This document shows positions 31,985 to 40,348 of a stretch of DNA of 41,949 nt, piece by piece; within the stretch, counting starts at the first letter, position 1, and each line of letters begins with the position of its first letter. The notes under the pieces are model-generated. The model saw only the letters and a list, made by a program, of their open reading frames with translations, searched no databases and was not told where the DNA came from. The stretch is from Candidatus Alectryocaccomicrobium excrementavium (GTDB lineage: Bacteria > Bacillota > Clostridia > Christensenellales > Aristaeellaceae). The position numbers were made by a program, and so were the translations under genes. The DNA lies in the NCBI GenBank assembly GCA_018716755.1, contig DVJN01000062.1, forward strand, positions 1-41,949, given 5' to 3'.

Positions 31985-32013
31985 ACAGTACCAGAAAAAG
32001 CGGGTAAAGTCAA
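31985..32013 (-). promoter_or_regulatory. Promoter of the glycerol-1-phosphate dehydrogenase unit
   Basis: On the minus strand TTGACT is followed after 17 bp by TACTGT, about 40 bp before the ATG. Confidence 0.55.
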
Positions 32014-32062
32014 TAGCAGGCGCGCGAAAATCCGCAAAAAGGCGGAGTCAGCCGCGACGTTT

Positions 32063-33490
32063 TCAAGAGGACGCTTCCTCCTCCGCGGGAGCGGGCATAT
32101 ACATCCATGTGCGAATCAGCGCGTCCACGCTGGCGGCGGAGACCAGCATGGGCGGTTGCACGCCATTTTCCAGCACATAGCTCGTGGCGTCATACGCGCC
32201 AAAGCGCAGCGCAATTTGCGGAAAATCCACCGCGTCTGTATACACGGTGATGGTGAGGAGCGGTTCCAGCACTTCCAGGCCATCCACAAATCCATCGCCC
32301 GACAAGGAGGTGATGTCCTCAAAAGCTTCGCGGGCATAAGCAACGTCCACCGCTTCGCCATTGAGCGTCACAGTTTCGCCCGTTTCCGTCCCTGCCTCCT
32401 GCGTTTGCGCGCTTTCCGCTTCCGCCGCGGCGCCAGCGCTTTCCTCGCGCACAAGCGTGAGCGGCGTGCCCGCGTCGAACTCCACCCGCGCGACCTGTTC
32501 CCAGTCGAGCCGGAGCGCATCCGTGGCGCGAACGGAAACGTCCGTGGCCTGCAGCAGGGAAGCGACGGATTCCGCCGCCACGGTGTAGACGCAATCGGAA
32601 CCGGCAAGCATGGCATAATAGCCTCCCTCGCACGCCGCACCGATCACGACGCTCAGGGAGGATTCGCTCGCGCCCTCCTCGAAGGCGACCACACTGGTCG
32701 CATTTGCCGAATCCAGCCCATACGCGGCCAGATCCTCGTTTGCCACGCCGTGCGCAACAAAGGCGTTCCAGGCGAGCGCATCCACATCATCGAGCAAAAG
32801 GCGCATGGCGTCCTCGTCGGAAGGGTATTGCATCCCCGTCTGGAACCAGTGCCAATCGGGGTTGTACGTCAGGGCGCTGCTATCGGCAAAATAGCTCTGG
32901 TCGAGCGAAGCGTTGGGGCCCAGAATAACGAGGCGCGCCACGCTTTCCAGCCGCGGGATTTCCTCCCACTGCGTCAGTTCCGCCACAGACGCGCTCAAAA
33001 TGCTACTCAGGGCCACATCCGTGACATACACCACGCCTTCCTCCCCCGTGCCGAGATAATATTCGCCGCCCAGAAGCGCTTCGTCTCCCATGAACAGCGC
33101 ACGCGTTTCGCCATTCGCCAGCTCGACGGCCGCCGCCAGGGCGGGTTCTGTCAGCCCGTAGTCCTCGGGCGCTTCCACGCCTTCCAGGCACATATGGGCC
33201 GTGAGCGAGGCAAGGCTTTGGACGAGCGCTTCCACCGCGTTCTGATCGAGCGGGTACTCCTCATCTCCTTCTACATACCATGTATCGCCGCTCTTGCGCA
33301 GGGAAATCGTGGTCTCTCCGCGCGTCCAGGTCAGCGCGGCGATGGAGGTTTCTTCCCCCAGAATGGGATAAGCGCCCTCGTTTTCCCGCACGTCCACGTT
33401 TTCGCCCGCCAGAGAGCGGACGAGCGCATACCCGCCAATGAGCACGGCAAGCGCAGCCAGCAAAAGTATGGCTTTGATTGATCGTTTCAC
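32063..33490 (-). CDS. DUF4340 membrane-anchored protein of a Gld-like ABC system
   Basis: This 475-residue protein has one N-terminal membrane segment (KAILLLAALAVLIGGYALV) and a long extracytoplasmic region. The body fits DUF4340, a family found as the last gene of Gld-type ABC operons, with a repeated pattern (TWTRGETTISLRKSGDTWYVEGDEEYPLD, and LDWEQVARVEFDAGTPLTLVRE). A Glu/Ala/Thr-rich acidic insertion lies near residue 365. The start is GTG at 33490, 8 nt after AGGAGG, and it overlaps the GldG-like stop codon by 4 nt (GTGA). The function is unknown. It probably sits outside the membrane next to the GldG-like partner. It is the last gene of the operon. Confidence 0.82.
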   Translation of the reverse strand: MKRSIKAILLLAALAVLIGGYALVRSLAGENVDVRENEGAYPILGEETSIAALTWTRGETTISLRKSGDTWYVEGDEEYPLDQNAVEALVQSLASLTAHMCLEGVEAPEDYGLTEPALAAAVELANGETRALFMGDEALLGGEYYLGTGEEGVVYVTDVALSSILSASVAELTQWEEIPRLESVARLVILGPNASLDQSYFADSSALTYNPDWHWFQTGMQYPSDEDAMRLLLDDVDALAWNAFVAHGVANEDLAAYGLDSANATSVVAFEEGASESSLSVVIGAACEGGYYAMLAGSDCVYTVAAESVASLLQATDVSVRATDALRLDWEQVARVEFDAGTPLTLVREESAGAAAEAESAQTQEAGTETGETVTLNGEAVDVAYAREAFEDITSLSGDGFVDGLEVLEPLLTITVYTDAVDFPQIALRFGAYDATSYVLENGVQPPMLVSAASVDALIRTWMYMPAPAEEEASS

Positions 33491-34914
33491 CGTTTTTTCC
33501 TCCTGTAACACACACAAGCGCCCGCCAGCAGGCACGCGACGGGCAACACGCCCACCAGGATCAGGCTCCATAGGGCGTTATCCCGCGCGGAAACCGTGAG
33601 CGTTTCCACGCTCAGGCTCTTGGCACGGATGGAAATGGTCTCTTCCTGCCCGCACATCCAGCCCAGCGCGTTGAGGAAAAAATCGCTGTTCGCGCCCGCG
33701 GACATGGCGTCGATTTCCGCGTTGAGCAGCGCCGCCGAGGCGATCCACACCATGCGCGCCCCGCCGCGTTCGGAAACCGCCGCAATGCCGAAGGGGCCCA
33801 TTTCGTCCGCCTCCTCCTGCTCGAGCGTTTCCAGATCATAACCCGCAGCCTTCACATACGAGTTATCCGACGTATGGAGCAAAAATGTCACTTCCGCCTC
33901 GTCCTGCGTGGCCTCAATGGGCTGCGCATAGGGGGCGAGCACGGCATAGCGGCCCTCAATCAGCGGATCGGTAATCGCGTGGCTGGCCATATCCGGCAAA
34001 AGGTAATAGGGCTGGCTCCAGTAACTGCCCCGGTCGCCCTCCAGCACCATGCCGGCGTCCTGGCGCATGCCCATATACCCGGCTACGCGCGCCAAATTGG
34101 GCATGGCGCCTTCTTCCACAACATCCGTCAGCAAAAGGAGGTGCCCTCCCGCCTCCAGCCATCCGATCAACATATCCGCTTCCGGCGCGCTCAAATCGCT
34201 CGCCGGCGCGTAGAGCAGCAGGCAGTCCGCATCTCCGGGCACTTCGTCCGCCGCAAGCAGGTTCCACTCGCTCAGCGCGTAGTTTTCTCCCTCAATCTGC
34301 GCAAGGAGCGTCTCGCTCAATTCCCGCTCCCCATGCCCCGTGATCGCATACACTGTGGGCAAATCGTCGCTGGTCACATAGTGGATCGCGCTGGTGATCT
34401 GACTTTCGCCATCAAAGCTCGTACTGGCCGCATAGCCATAGCCGTAGGCATCCACCTGGTAATCCGTTACATAAATATCGGAAACATCGATCAGGCGCGA
34501 ACGATCGCCGGACTCCACGAGCACGCTGTTCGCGTAAATCTGCGAAAGCTCCCGCTCGCTGAAAAAACCCGGTTCGCGCGTAGGATCGATGATGGCAGCC
34601 GTCACATGGCCGGACAGCGATGCGTAATTTTCCAGCAGCTTCCAGATCGCGCCGTCTTCTCCGCCTGCATTGGCCAATAGATAGAGCGAGACATCCTCGT
34701 TCAGGCCGCGCACGAGCCGCCGGCTTTGATCGGAAAGCGTGTAAAGCGCCTGCTCAGTCAGATCGGCCTGGGTCATATCCGCGGGCAGCGCGCCCACGAT
34801 GGCGTTGACCGCCACGGCAATCGCCACCACCATCGCTGCGGCGAATGCGCTATACCCTCCCGCGCGGAACATGCGGCTGGTGAACATGCGCTTGAGGGAA
34901 AAAGGCTTTTTCAT
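33487..34914 (-). CDS. GldG-like ABC auxiliary membrane protein
   Basis: This 475-residue protein belongs to the ABC-type auxiliary (GldG/DUF4350-like) family. Membrane segments lie near residues 18-40 and at the end (LWSLILVGVLPVACLLAGACVCY), with a large extracytoplasmic domain between. That domain includes the family-typical LTEQALYTLSDQSRRLVRGL beginning, the TVYAITGHGERELSETL segment, and a GATase-like LLLYAPASDLSAPEADMLIGWLEAGGHLLLLTD stretch. The ATG at 34914 follows GGAGGTGGAG and overlaps the permease stop by 4 nt. In gliding Bacteroidota this complex drives motility. In Clostridia its substrate is not known. Confidence 0.85.
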   Translation of the reverse strand: MKKPFSLKRMFTSRMFRAGGYSAFAAAMVVAIAVAVNAIVGALPADMTQADLTEQALYTLSDQSRRLVRGLNEDVSLYLLANAGGEDGAIWKLLENYASLSGHVTAAIIDPTREPGFFSERELSQIYANSVLVESGDRSRLIDVSDIYVTDYQVDAYGYGYAASTSFDGESQITSAIHYVTSDDLPTVYAITGHGERELSETLLAQIEGENYALSEWNLLAADEVPGDADCLLLYAPASDLSAPEADMLIGWLEAGGHLLLLTDVVEEGAMPNLARVAGYMGMRQDAGMVLEGDRGSYWSQPYYLLPDMASHAITDPLIEGRYAVLAPYAQPIEATQDEAEVTFLLHTSDNSYVKAAGYDLETLEQEEADEMGPFGIAAVSERGGARMVWIASAALLNAEIDAMSAGANSDFFLNALGWMCGQEETISIRAKSLSVETLTVSARDNALWSLILVGVLPVACLLAGACVCYRRKKR

Positions 34915-35777
34915 TCGCTCCACCTCCGCTTCTCCAGCGCCTGCACCGAAAGGAACAGGAACACGCCAATCCACGACAGGAAATACACCACGCTGGTTCC
35001 ATCCAAAACGCCGTTGATAAAGGGCTCAAAGCGGTCAAATACGCTCAACCCTCCCAGCATTTGGGCAAACAGGCCGGAAAAGGCCGCCGTATCCACGTCG
35101 TACCACGCGAACAATCCGCCCGCCAGCACTACGAGCAGCCCCATGGCGAAAAGCGAATTGTGCGTGAGCCGGTAAACCACGCCCGAAACAAGCGCCGCGC
35201 CCACCATCAGCGCGATGAGCGACGCGCCCGGGGTGGCGGGCAAAACCCCCGCCAGCGCCGGCATGAAATAAAGCAGCAGCATCACGGCCAGGCAAACCAC
35301 GGCGCTGATCACCTGGCTCTCCGTCACCGACGAGAGGAACAGCCCTATGGAAAGCAGCGTCGCGCCCAGCAGGAAAAACGCGAAGAGCGACGCGTAAGCC
35401 GTGGGCAGATACACATGGCCAAAGCGCGAAAGCAGCAGCGGATACAGACTCAGAATTGCCGTGGGCAAGGCGAGCACGGCCAGCATGGCCAGATATTTGC
35501 CCAGCACCACACCCGAAAGGCGAATGGGCAGCGAATACAGCAGCTGATCCGTCTTTTGCCGCTTTTCTTCCGCCACGGCGCGCATGGTGAGCACTGGCAC
35601 GGCGATGAGATACAGAAAACTGATGGCGTCCAGCACATATTCGAAATTTGCATACGCGCCCGACAGGTTATACATCATCGTGTAAATTCCCGCGAACAGC
35701 AGCACAAAGGCGATGAACAGATAGCCGGTCATGCCGTGAAAATAGGCGCCCCATTCGCGCTTAAACACCGCTATCAT
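34911..35777 (-). CDS. ABC-2 type permease (GldF-like)
   Basis: This 288-residue polytopic membrane protein has about six hydrophobic segments. It begins with AVFKREWGAYFHGMTGYLFIAFVLLFAG, typical of the ABC-2/GldF permeases, and has the cytoplasmic loop MRAVAEEKRQKTDQLLYSLP where such permeases contact the ATPase. Its ATG overlaps the ATPase stop codon by 4 nt, and its own stop overlaps the next gene by 4 nt. The four genes thus form a tightly coupled ATPase, permease, GldG-like and DUF4340 unit. The direction is presumably export, and the substrate is unknown. Confidence 0.88.
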   Translation of the reverse strand: MIAVFKREWGAYFHGMTGYLFIAFVLLFAGIYTMMYNLSGAYANFEYVLDAISFLYLIAVPVLTMRAVAEEKRQKTDQLLYSLPIRLSGVVLGKYLAMLAVLALPTAILSLYPLLLSRFGHVYLPTAYASLFAFFLLGATLLSIGLFLSSVTESQVISAVVCLAVMLLLYFMPALAGVLPATPGASLIALMVGAALVSGVVYRLTHNSLFAMGLLVVLAGGLFAWYDVDTAAFSGLFAQMLGGLSVFDRFEPFINGVLDGTSVVYFLSWIGVFLFLSVQALEKRRWSE

Positions 35778-36724
35778 CCCTTGCCGGCCCCCTTCGCGCC
35801 CTCCGGCGCAGTCAATTCCAGATACACGTCTTCCAGGCTGGCGCGCGTACGCCGCATTTCCACGATGGGCATGCCCGCCTGCGCGAACGCATAGAAAACC
35901 GCCTCACGCGGGTCGCCCTGGCAGGCGAGCGAAAGGCGAACGCCCTCCTCTTCTGGCGCGCCAAAAGACGGCTTGCCCCATTCCGGATGCTTGCGCAACA
36001 GCGCCTCGATATCGCTGCGCGGCGCCCGCGCCACCAGTTCAATGGGGCCGGCGCCGCCAAACAGCGTTTCCAGATTTTCCGGCGTATCGCTGGCCACCAG
36101 CCTGCCGCGGGAGAGGATCAGCACCGAATCGCACACCGCGTTGACCTCGCTCAAAATGTGGCTGGAAAACAGCACCGTGTGTTCCCGCCCCAGTTCGCGC
36201 ACCAGCTTGCGGATTTCGATGATCTGCGCGGGGTCCAGCCCCACGGTCGGCTCGTCCAAAATTACCACCTGCGGCTGGCCGAGCAGCGCCTGCGCCAGGC
36301 CCACGCGCTGCCGGTAGCCCTTGGAAAGGTTGCGCAGCAGCCTATGGCGCACGTCTCCGGTGCCCGTATATTCCATGGCGGCCGCCAGTTGCACATTCCA
36401 CCGTTCTCGCGGCACGCGCTTGGCAGCCAGCACAAAGCGCAAATATTCTTCCGCCGTCATGTCCAGATAGAGCGGCGGCTGCTCCGGCAAATAGCCGATG
36501 AGCGCCTTCGCCCTGGCCGGCTCATCGAAGATGTTGTATCCCCCAATGGTCACCTCGCCTTCCGTCGTACCCAGGCAGCCGGTGATGATGTTCATGGTGG
36601 TGCTTTTGCCCGCGCCGTTCGGCCCCAGAAAACCGTAAACGCGCCCCGCCTCTATCGAAAAATTCAGGTCGGAAATCGCCAGGTGCGGCCCATACCGCTT
36701 GGTCAAATGCCTGACTTCGATCAC
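35774..36724 (-). CDS. ABC transporter ATP-binding protein (GldA-like)
   Basis: This 316-residue ATPase powers the adjacent permease. It contains Walker A GPNGAGKSTT (about residue 36), the signature NLSKGYRQRVGLAQAL, Walker B VVILDEPTVGLDP, and the H-loop region TVLFSSHIL. A C-terminal extension of about 100 residues is typical of ATPases serving ABC-2 permeases. The start is GTG at 36724, 6 nt after AAGGAGGG. The ORF track starts at 36802 by extending into the leader. A TACAAT with an upstream TG (extended -10) lies about 30 bp before it and is the probable promoter of the four-gene operon. Confidence 0.93.
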   Translation of the reverse strand: MIEVRHLTKRYGPHLAISDLNFSIEAGRVYGFLGPNGAGKSTTMNIITGCLGTTEGEVTIGGYNIFDEPARAKALIGYLPEQPPLYLDMTAEEYLRFVLAAKRVPRERWNVQLAAAMEYTGTGDVRHRLLRNLSKGYRQRVGLAQALLGQPQVVILDEPTVGLDPAQIIEIRKLVRELGREHTVLFSSHILSEVNAVCDSVLILSRGRLVASDTPENLETLFGGAGPIELVARAPRSDIEALLRKHPEWGKPSFGAPEEEGVRLSLACQGDPREAVFYAFAQAGMPIVEMRRTRASLEDVYLELTAPEGAKGAGKG

Positions 36725-36754
36725 GCCGTTCCCTCCTTCTCTGCATTCGTTTCT

Positions 36755-36760
36755 ATTGTA
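36755..36760 (-). promoter_or_regulatory. Candidate extended -10 promoter of the Gld-like operon
   Basis: On the minus strand TGCTACAAT provides an extended -10 box about 30 bp before the ATPase start. No convincing -35 hexamer is present. Confidence 0.4.
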
Positions 36761-36879
36761 GCAGGGAAAGTCCGGGAGGGTGTGAAAGAAGTTTTGCCGC
36801 AAGCCAAAGAAATCCGGTCAATTCCGGCTTTCTTTTGTGCCGGGAATGGGGCGAAATCACGGCGCGTCCATTCATCTGC

Positions 36880-36921
36880 AAAAAAAGAGCGCCGCAAAGC
36901 GCTTCTGCCCAGCGCTTCGCG
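36880..36921 (-). terminator. Terminator of the DUF4886-DUF1835 pair
   Basis: On the minus strand CGCGAAGCGCT pairs with AGCGCTTTGCG (11 bp with one G-U) around a 7-nt loop, followed after GCGCTC by TTTTTTT. It lies about 35 nt past the stop of the gene ending at 36955. Confidence 0.8.
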
Positions 36922-36954
36922 GGCTCCCTTTTGCGTTTGCAAACTGGCCGCGCG

Positions 36955-37899
36955 TCAGATCCCGTTTCCCGTCTTTCGCAGCCAGCGATGATAGGGGAGT
37001 TTTCCTTCCGGCGCTTCTTCCTGCACGGCCAGCCTGCCCCCTTGCACCAGATTCTCAACGCGCAGGGCGATCCATGCCGCGCCTATACCCAGGCGGTATT
37101 TCTCGAGAATTTGAACGGCCAACTTGCCTTCATAGAACGTTTCCTCCTGCGCGGCAATTGCCTGTAGAATCCAGAAATCGTAAAAGTCTTCCGGAACGCC
37201 GCACAGGCTGCCGTTGACCACTGCGCGCAGAGGGGCATTTTCCGCCTGCAACGCCGCCCAGCCGCGGGCAATTTGCTCCAGATTTTCGCAGGATGCCTGC
37301 CTTTGCAGCGGCAGGAAATGCCCCCATTCGCCGGGCGCAACGTCGCCCCAGCTGCCATGGCGCACATCCCCGCCCTGCCAATCCGGCAAGCGCACCAGAA
37401 ACACCTGCCCGGCGGGAATCTGCCAGGCCGCCAGCTGCGCCACCAGCCAATATAGTCCGCACATTTCGTCGCTCTGATGGCTGTACCAGATGCGGACGCT
37501 TTCCCCGGCGCGCAGGCGGGCCTGGATTTTCGAAAGGTTCGCCGCGGCCTTTTCACAAACCGCCGCAGACGCATCCTCGGGCTCGCCGGTCATCAGGCGG
37601 CGCAAAACGCCCGCCCGGCGCGCACCCACGCCATCTTCCGAAATATCGCCCACGCTGAGCGCCAGCGGGAAGGAAAACACATCCGCCGCGTTGCCGCCCA
37701 GGGGAATGGCGCTTTCCCAGGCGGCCTTTTCGCGCGCACGCGCCTCCTTTAGCGCCGCTTCGATTTCTTCCTGCGCCGCCTCCCGGCCGTCCTCGTGCAA
37801 AATCACGCCCACGGCGCCGCCCAGGTACGCACCTTTGCCATAAGCCTGCGCCAGTTTCAGGCTTCCCGTGGCATTCTCGCCAAAAACCACTTCCACCAT
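36955..37899 (-). CDS. DUF1835/DUF3658 domain protein
   Basis: This 314-residue soluble protein belongs to the DUF1835 group, for which no function is established. The N-terminus VEVVFGENATGSLKLA and the following GDVFSFPLALSVGDIS-like region match DUF1835. The central VRIWYSHQSDEMCGLYWLVAQLA is conserved in the family, and the C-terminal third (EDFYDFWILQAI onward) fits the DUF3658 part. The ATG follows GGAGG and lies 3 nt after the stop of the DUF4886 gene, so the two are co-translated. There is no signal peptide or membrane segment. Related genes are often near stress or housekeeping genes without a clear theme. Confidence 0.85.
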   Translation of the reverse strand: MVEVVFGENATGSLKLAQAYGKGAYLGGAVGVILHEDGREAAQEEIEAALKEARAREKAAWESAIPLGGNAADVFSFPLALSVGDISEDGVGARRAGVLRRLMTGEPEDASAAVCEKAAANLSKIQARLRAGESVRIWYSHQSDEMCGLYWLVAQLAAWQIPAGQVFLVRLPDWQGGDVRHGSWGDVAPGEWGHFLPLQRQASCENLEQIARGWAALQAENAPLRAVVNGSLCGVPEDFYDFWILQAIAAQEETFYEGKLAVQILEKYRLGIGAAWIALRVENLVQGGRLAVQEEAPEGKLPYHRWLRKTGNGI

Positions 37900-37902
37900 A
37901 TA

Positions 37903-38610
37903 TCACGCCTCCGGCATCTCCGCTACGCATGCGCGAATCTTTTCCATCGTTTCTGCGTCCGCGCCCACGGGGGAAAAGGGGCTAACCACACCCGATAGCA
38001 CTTTGAGCCAGAGCAGCGCCAATGCCGCACGGCCATGCGGGATTTCGATGTGGAACCCATCGCGGCACATTGAACCCAGCCCCTGCGCGCGCAAGCGCTG
38101 CACCAGTTCGCCGCTGGGAATCAGGGGCAGGCCCAGTTCCTTCGCCGCGCTGTCATAAGCTTCCCGCAGGCAGGCGAACATTTCGCTCTGGCTGTGGTGG
38201 TATCTTTCAAAGGCCGGATGCGTGCTGTCCTCCGCATAGGCCCAGGTCTGGTGCAAAAACTGCCGCGCGCCGGGCGCGAGTTCCCCCGCATAAGCGCTCA
38301 ATTCGCGCAAATAGGGAAAATACGTATCTTTCAGGCCGCTATCGTGGCTGGCCTGCTGGAAGGTAACCACATCCCACGCGCGCTCCGCCAGCACTTCGCG
38401 CAGCGTAACCAGCCCCATGCCCACGCCGTTCCTTTCATATTGATAGGCGCGCAGATCTCCCTTCATATTTTCCCAGTGCGTCTTGAGACTGCACCCGCCA
38501 ATGTACAGGTTCACCACCAACGCTTCCACGCCTGCCGCCTCCGCAGCCATGTGCAAATATGCCGTAGCGTCCTGTGAAAAGCTGTTGCCAATCGCCAGAA
38601 TGGATAGCAT
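37903..38610 (-). CDS. DUF4886 SGNH-type hydrolase
   Basis: This 235-residue protein resembles DUF4886, a branch of the SGNH hydrolase superfamily. The probable nucleophile is the serine in LAIGNSFSQDA near the N-terminus. NLYIGGCSLKTHWEN supplies the block-II-type glycine, and the late RDGFHI carries the Asp-x-x-His pair. There is no signal peptide, so it should act in the cytoplasm, perhaps as an esterase or deacetylase on sugars or glycopeptides. That is inference. I choose the ATG at 38610, 8 nt after AGGAGG. The ORF track's leader overlaps the promoter. The DUF1835 gene follows immediately. Confidence 0.83.
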   Translation of the reverse strand: MLSILAIGNSFSQDATAYLHMAAEAAGVEALVVNLYIGGCSLKTHWENMKGDLRAYQYERNGVGMGLVTLREVLAERAWDVVTFQQASHDSGLKDTYFPYLRELSAYAGELAPGARQFLHQTWAYAEDSTHPAFERYHHSQSEMFACLREAYDSAAKELGLPLIPSGELVQRLRAQGLGSMCRDGFHIEIPHGRAALALLWLKVLSGVVSPFSPVGADAETMEKIRACVAEMPEA

Positions 38611-38648
38611 CGAAAAATCCTCCTTTTGCCCGCATGGAATTTGCCATA

Positions 38649-38677
38649 AGTATAGCACAATATGCGGCGCGTGTACA
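38649..38677 (-). promoter_or_regulatory. Promoter of the DUF4886-DUF1835 pair
   Basis: On the minus strand TGTACA is followed after 17 bp by TATACT, about 40 bp before the ATG. Confidence 0.5.
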
Positions 38678-38696
38678 GCGCTCAGCGCAAGCCATC

Positions 38697-38739
38697 AAAA
38701 AAAGGCCGCCCCCTGCCATAGCGGCATTTGGGGGCAGCC
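38697..38739 (-). terminator. Terminator of the carbohydrate ABC transporter operon
   Basis: On the minus strand GCTGCCCCC pairs with GGGGGCGGC, with an inner TGCC/GGCA pair, and is followed directly by CTTTTTTT. It lies about 16 nt past the solute-binding protein stop codon. Confidence 0.85.
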
Positions 38740-38754
38740 TCCTGCAAGATGGGT

Positions 38755-40320
38755 TTAGTTGATCGGGCCGTTCATTTCCACGTAGTTGTCGTAAAGTTCC
38801 TGATAGATGGCCACGGCATCCGCAATGCCCATCGCGTCGAGCGTGGCGATGTACTCATCCCAGGTCGCGTCGATGTCCTGCACGCCCGTGATGTAGTCGG
38901 AAATCATGCTGGTGACATAGGCGGAGATATCCGTCATAATGAAAGCGATTTCCTCGGCCGTATCCGCGTTCATCTTGAGGGCCGGATACAGGGTAACGGC
39001 GCAATCGGTCTGCGGCTGGCGGAACTGCGGACCGTCCAGACTGGCCTCGATCTCGTCATTCTGGTGCGACCAGAACTTGCTCTCCCAGAAATCCGGGTGA
39101 ATGGACGGGTAGCCCACGCCGCCCTGGATGGTGTTATTATGCCGCCATTCGGTGATGCCCACGCCCTCGGGCAGGATCCAGTCCCAGGTATCCTCGTCGA
39201 TCCATTCATAGGTTTCGCCCTCGACGCCGCCCCAGACGAGGATCGCGCCGTCTTCGCTGTAGAGGTAATCGACCCAGCGGATCGCGGCCTCGGGATATTC
39301 GCAATTCGAGGTGATGCAGAAAGCGTTGTTGCTGGCGATTTCGTTGGCGAAGGCGATGCGGTTGCCATTGGAATCCGGGAACGGCGCCAGGCCCTGATAA
39401 TCAAAGTGGAGCTCATTGCCCACATTGACGAACGCGCCCGCCACGCCCAGCACGCCGATGGTATCCGCCGTGCCCTTGGCGTTATACGTAGAAGTATCCT
39501 GCACCAGGAATTCCGGATCGAGCAGGCCTTCTTCATACAGCTTGTGGAAGAACTTCAAGCCTTCCTTCAGGCCTTCCTGGTTATAGGAAGACTTCACCTC
39601 GGAGGTGCCGGGATATACGAAGAAACCATCGTTGTTGGTGCCGAACACCTCAAAGCAGGTCATCAGGCGCCAGATCCAATGCAGCCCCATCACGGAAAGG
39701 GGGATTTCGTCGTTCGGGTCGCCATTGCCGTTGGCATCCTGCTCCTTGAAGGCCACCAGCACATCGTAGAACTCATCCAGCGTAGTCGGCACTTCCATGC
39801 CCACATTTTCCAGCCAGCGGGTGTTGATGACCATGTGATTGGTGATGGAAGGAATGCGCACCTGCAGAAGGGAATAGATGTGCCCATCCTCCGAGCGGAA
39901 AGCGCCCTCGGTGCCAGGGATGTTTTCGAACATGGCCTTGATGTTGGGCGCATGCTCCTCAATCAGTTCGTCCAGCGCGATGATCTGGCCCGTCTGCGCG
40001 AGCTGGCTCACTTCGTCGTTGGTCATGTTGCAGCGGAAGAAGATGTCCGGCAGGTTACCAGAGGCGAGCTTGAGCGCGCGTTTTTCCGCAGCACCATCTT
40101 CGGTGACGGATTCCCATTCGATGTGAACGCCGGTGATTTCTTCCAGGCGAAGGAGCGCCGCGTTCTCATTGAAGGTGTTGGTCGCAGAGGTGGCCAGGAT
40201 GCCCCAGCCCGTGAGCGTAACCGGCTCGTCGACGACTGGGAACTCGCCCAGCACGTCTGCCATTGCGACGTTGGACAACAGCAGGCACAGGGCAACGCAG
40301 AGAACCAAAATTTTCTTCAT
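38755..40320 (-). CDS. Extracellular solute-binding protein of an LplABC-type transporter
   Basis: This 521-residue binding protein of the LplA/LipO type captures oligosaccharides or uronides outside the cell. It has a signal peptide (MKKILVLCVALCLLLSNVAMA, about 21 residues) and then the family fold, with SGNLPDIFFRCN, the hinge TRWLENVGMEVPTTLDEFYDVL, and the Ca-binding-like DANGNGDPNDEIPLS loop typical of this group. The expected lipoprotein cysteine after the signal peptide is missing: cleavage appears to be AMA-D, and the cysteines at 8 and 12 are inside the hydrophobic core. The start ATG follows GGGAGG. It is the last gene of the transporter operon and is followed by a strong terminator. 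Confidence 0.92.
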   Translation of the reverse strand: MKKILVLCVALCLLLSNVAMADVLGEFPVVDEPVTLTGWGILATSATNTFNENAALLRLEEITGVHIEWESVTEDGAAEKRALKLASGNLPDIFFRCNMTNDEVSQLAQTGQIIALDELIEEHAPNIKAMFENIPGTEGAFRSEDGHIYSLLQVRIPSITNHMVINTRWLENVGMEVPTTLDEFYDVLVAFKEQDANGNGDPNDEIPLSVMGLHWIWRLMTCFEVFGTNNDGFFVYPGTSEVKSSYNQEGLKEGLKFFHKLYEEGLLDPEFLVQDTSTYNAKGTADTIGVLGVAGAFVNVGNELHFDYQGLAPFPDSNGNRIAFANEIASNNAFCITSNCEYPEAAIRWVDYLYSEDGAILVWGGVEGETYEWIDEDTWDWILPEGVGITEWRHNNTIQGGVGYPSIHPDFWESKFWSHQNDEIEASLDGPQFRQPQTDCAVTLYPALKMNADTAEEIAFIMTDISAYVTSMISDYITGVQDIDATWDEYIATLDAMGIADAVAIYQELYDNYVEMNGPIN

Positions 40321-40348
40321 ACCGTTTTCCTCCCAATGTATTGTTACA

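Noticed and set aside
30752-33481. Plus-strand ORF of 909 aa
   Set aside because: It is antisense to glycerol-1-phosphate dehydrogenase and the DUF4340 gene, spans a promoter region and has no recognisable fold.
39700-39760. Dockerin-like Ca loop (DANGNGDPNDE) as a partner for the cohesin-like protein
   Set aside because: Only one loop is present, inside a solute-binding protein of the LplA type where this Ca-binding loop is normal. No duplicated dockerin repeat was found anywhere in the window.
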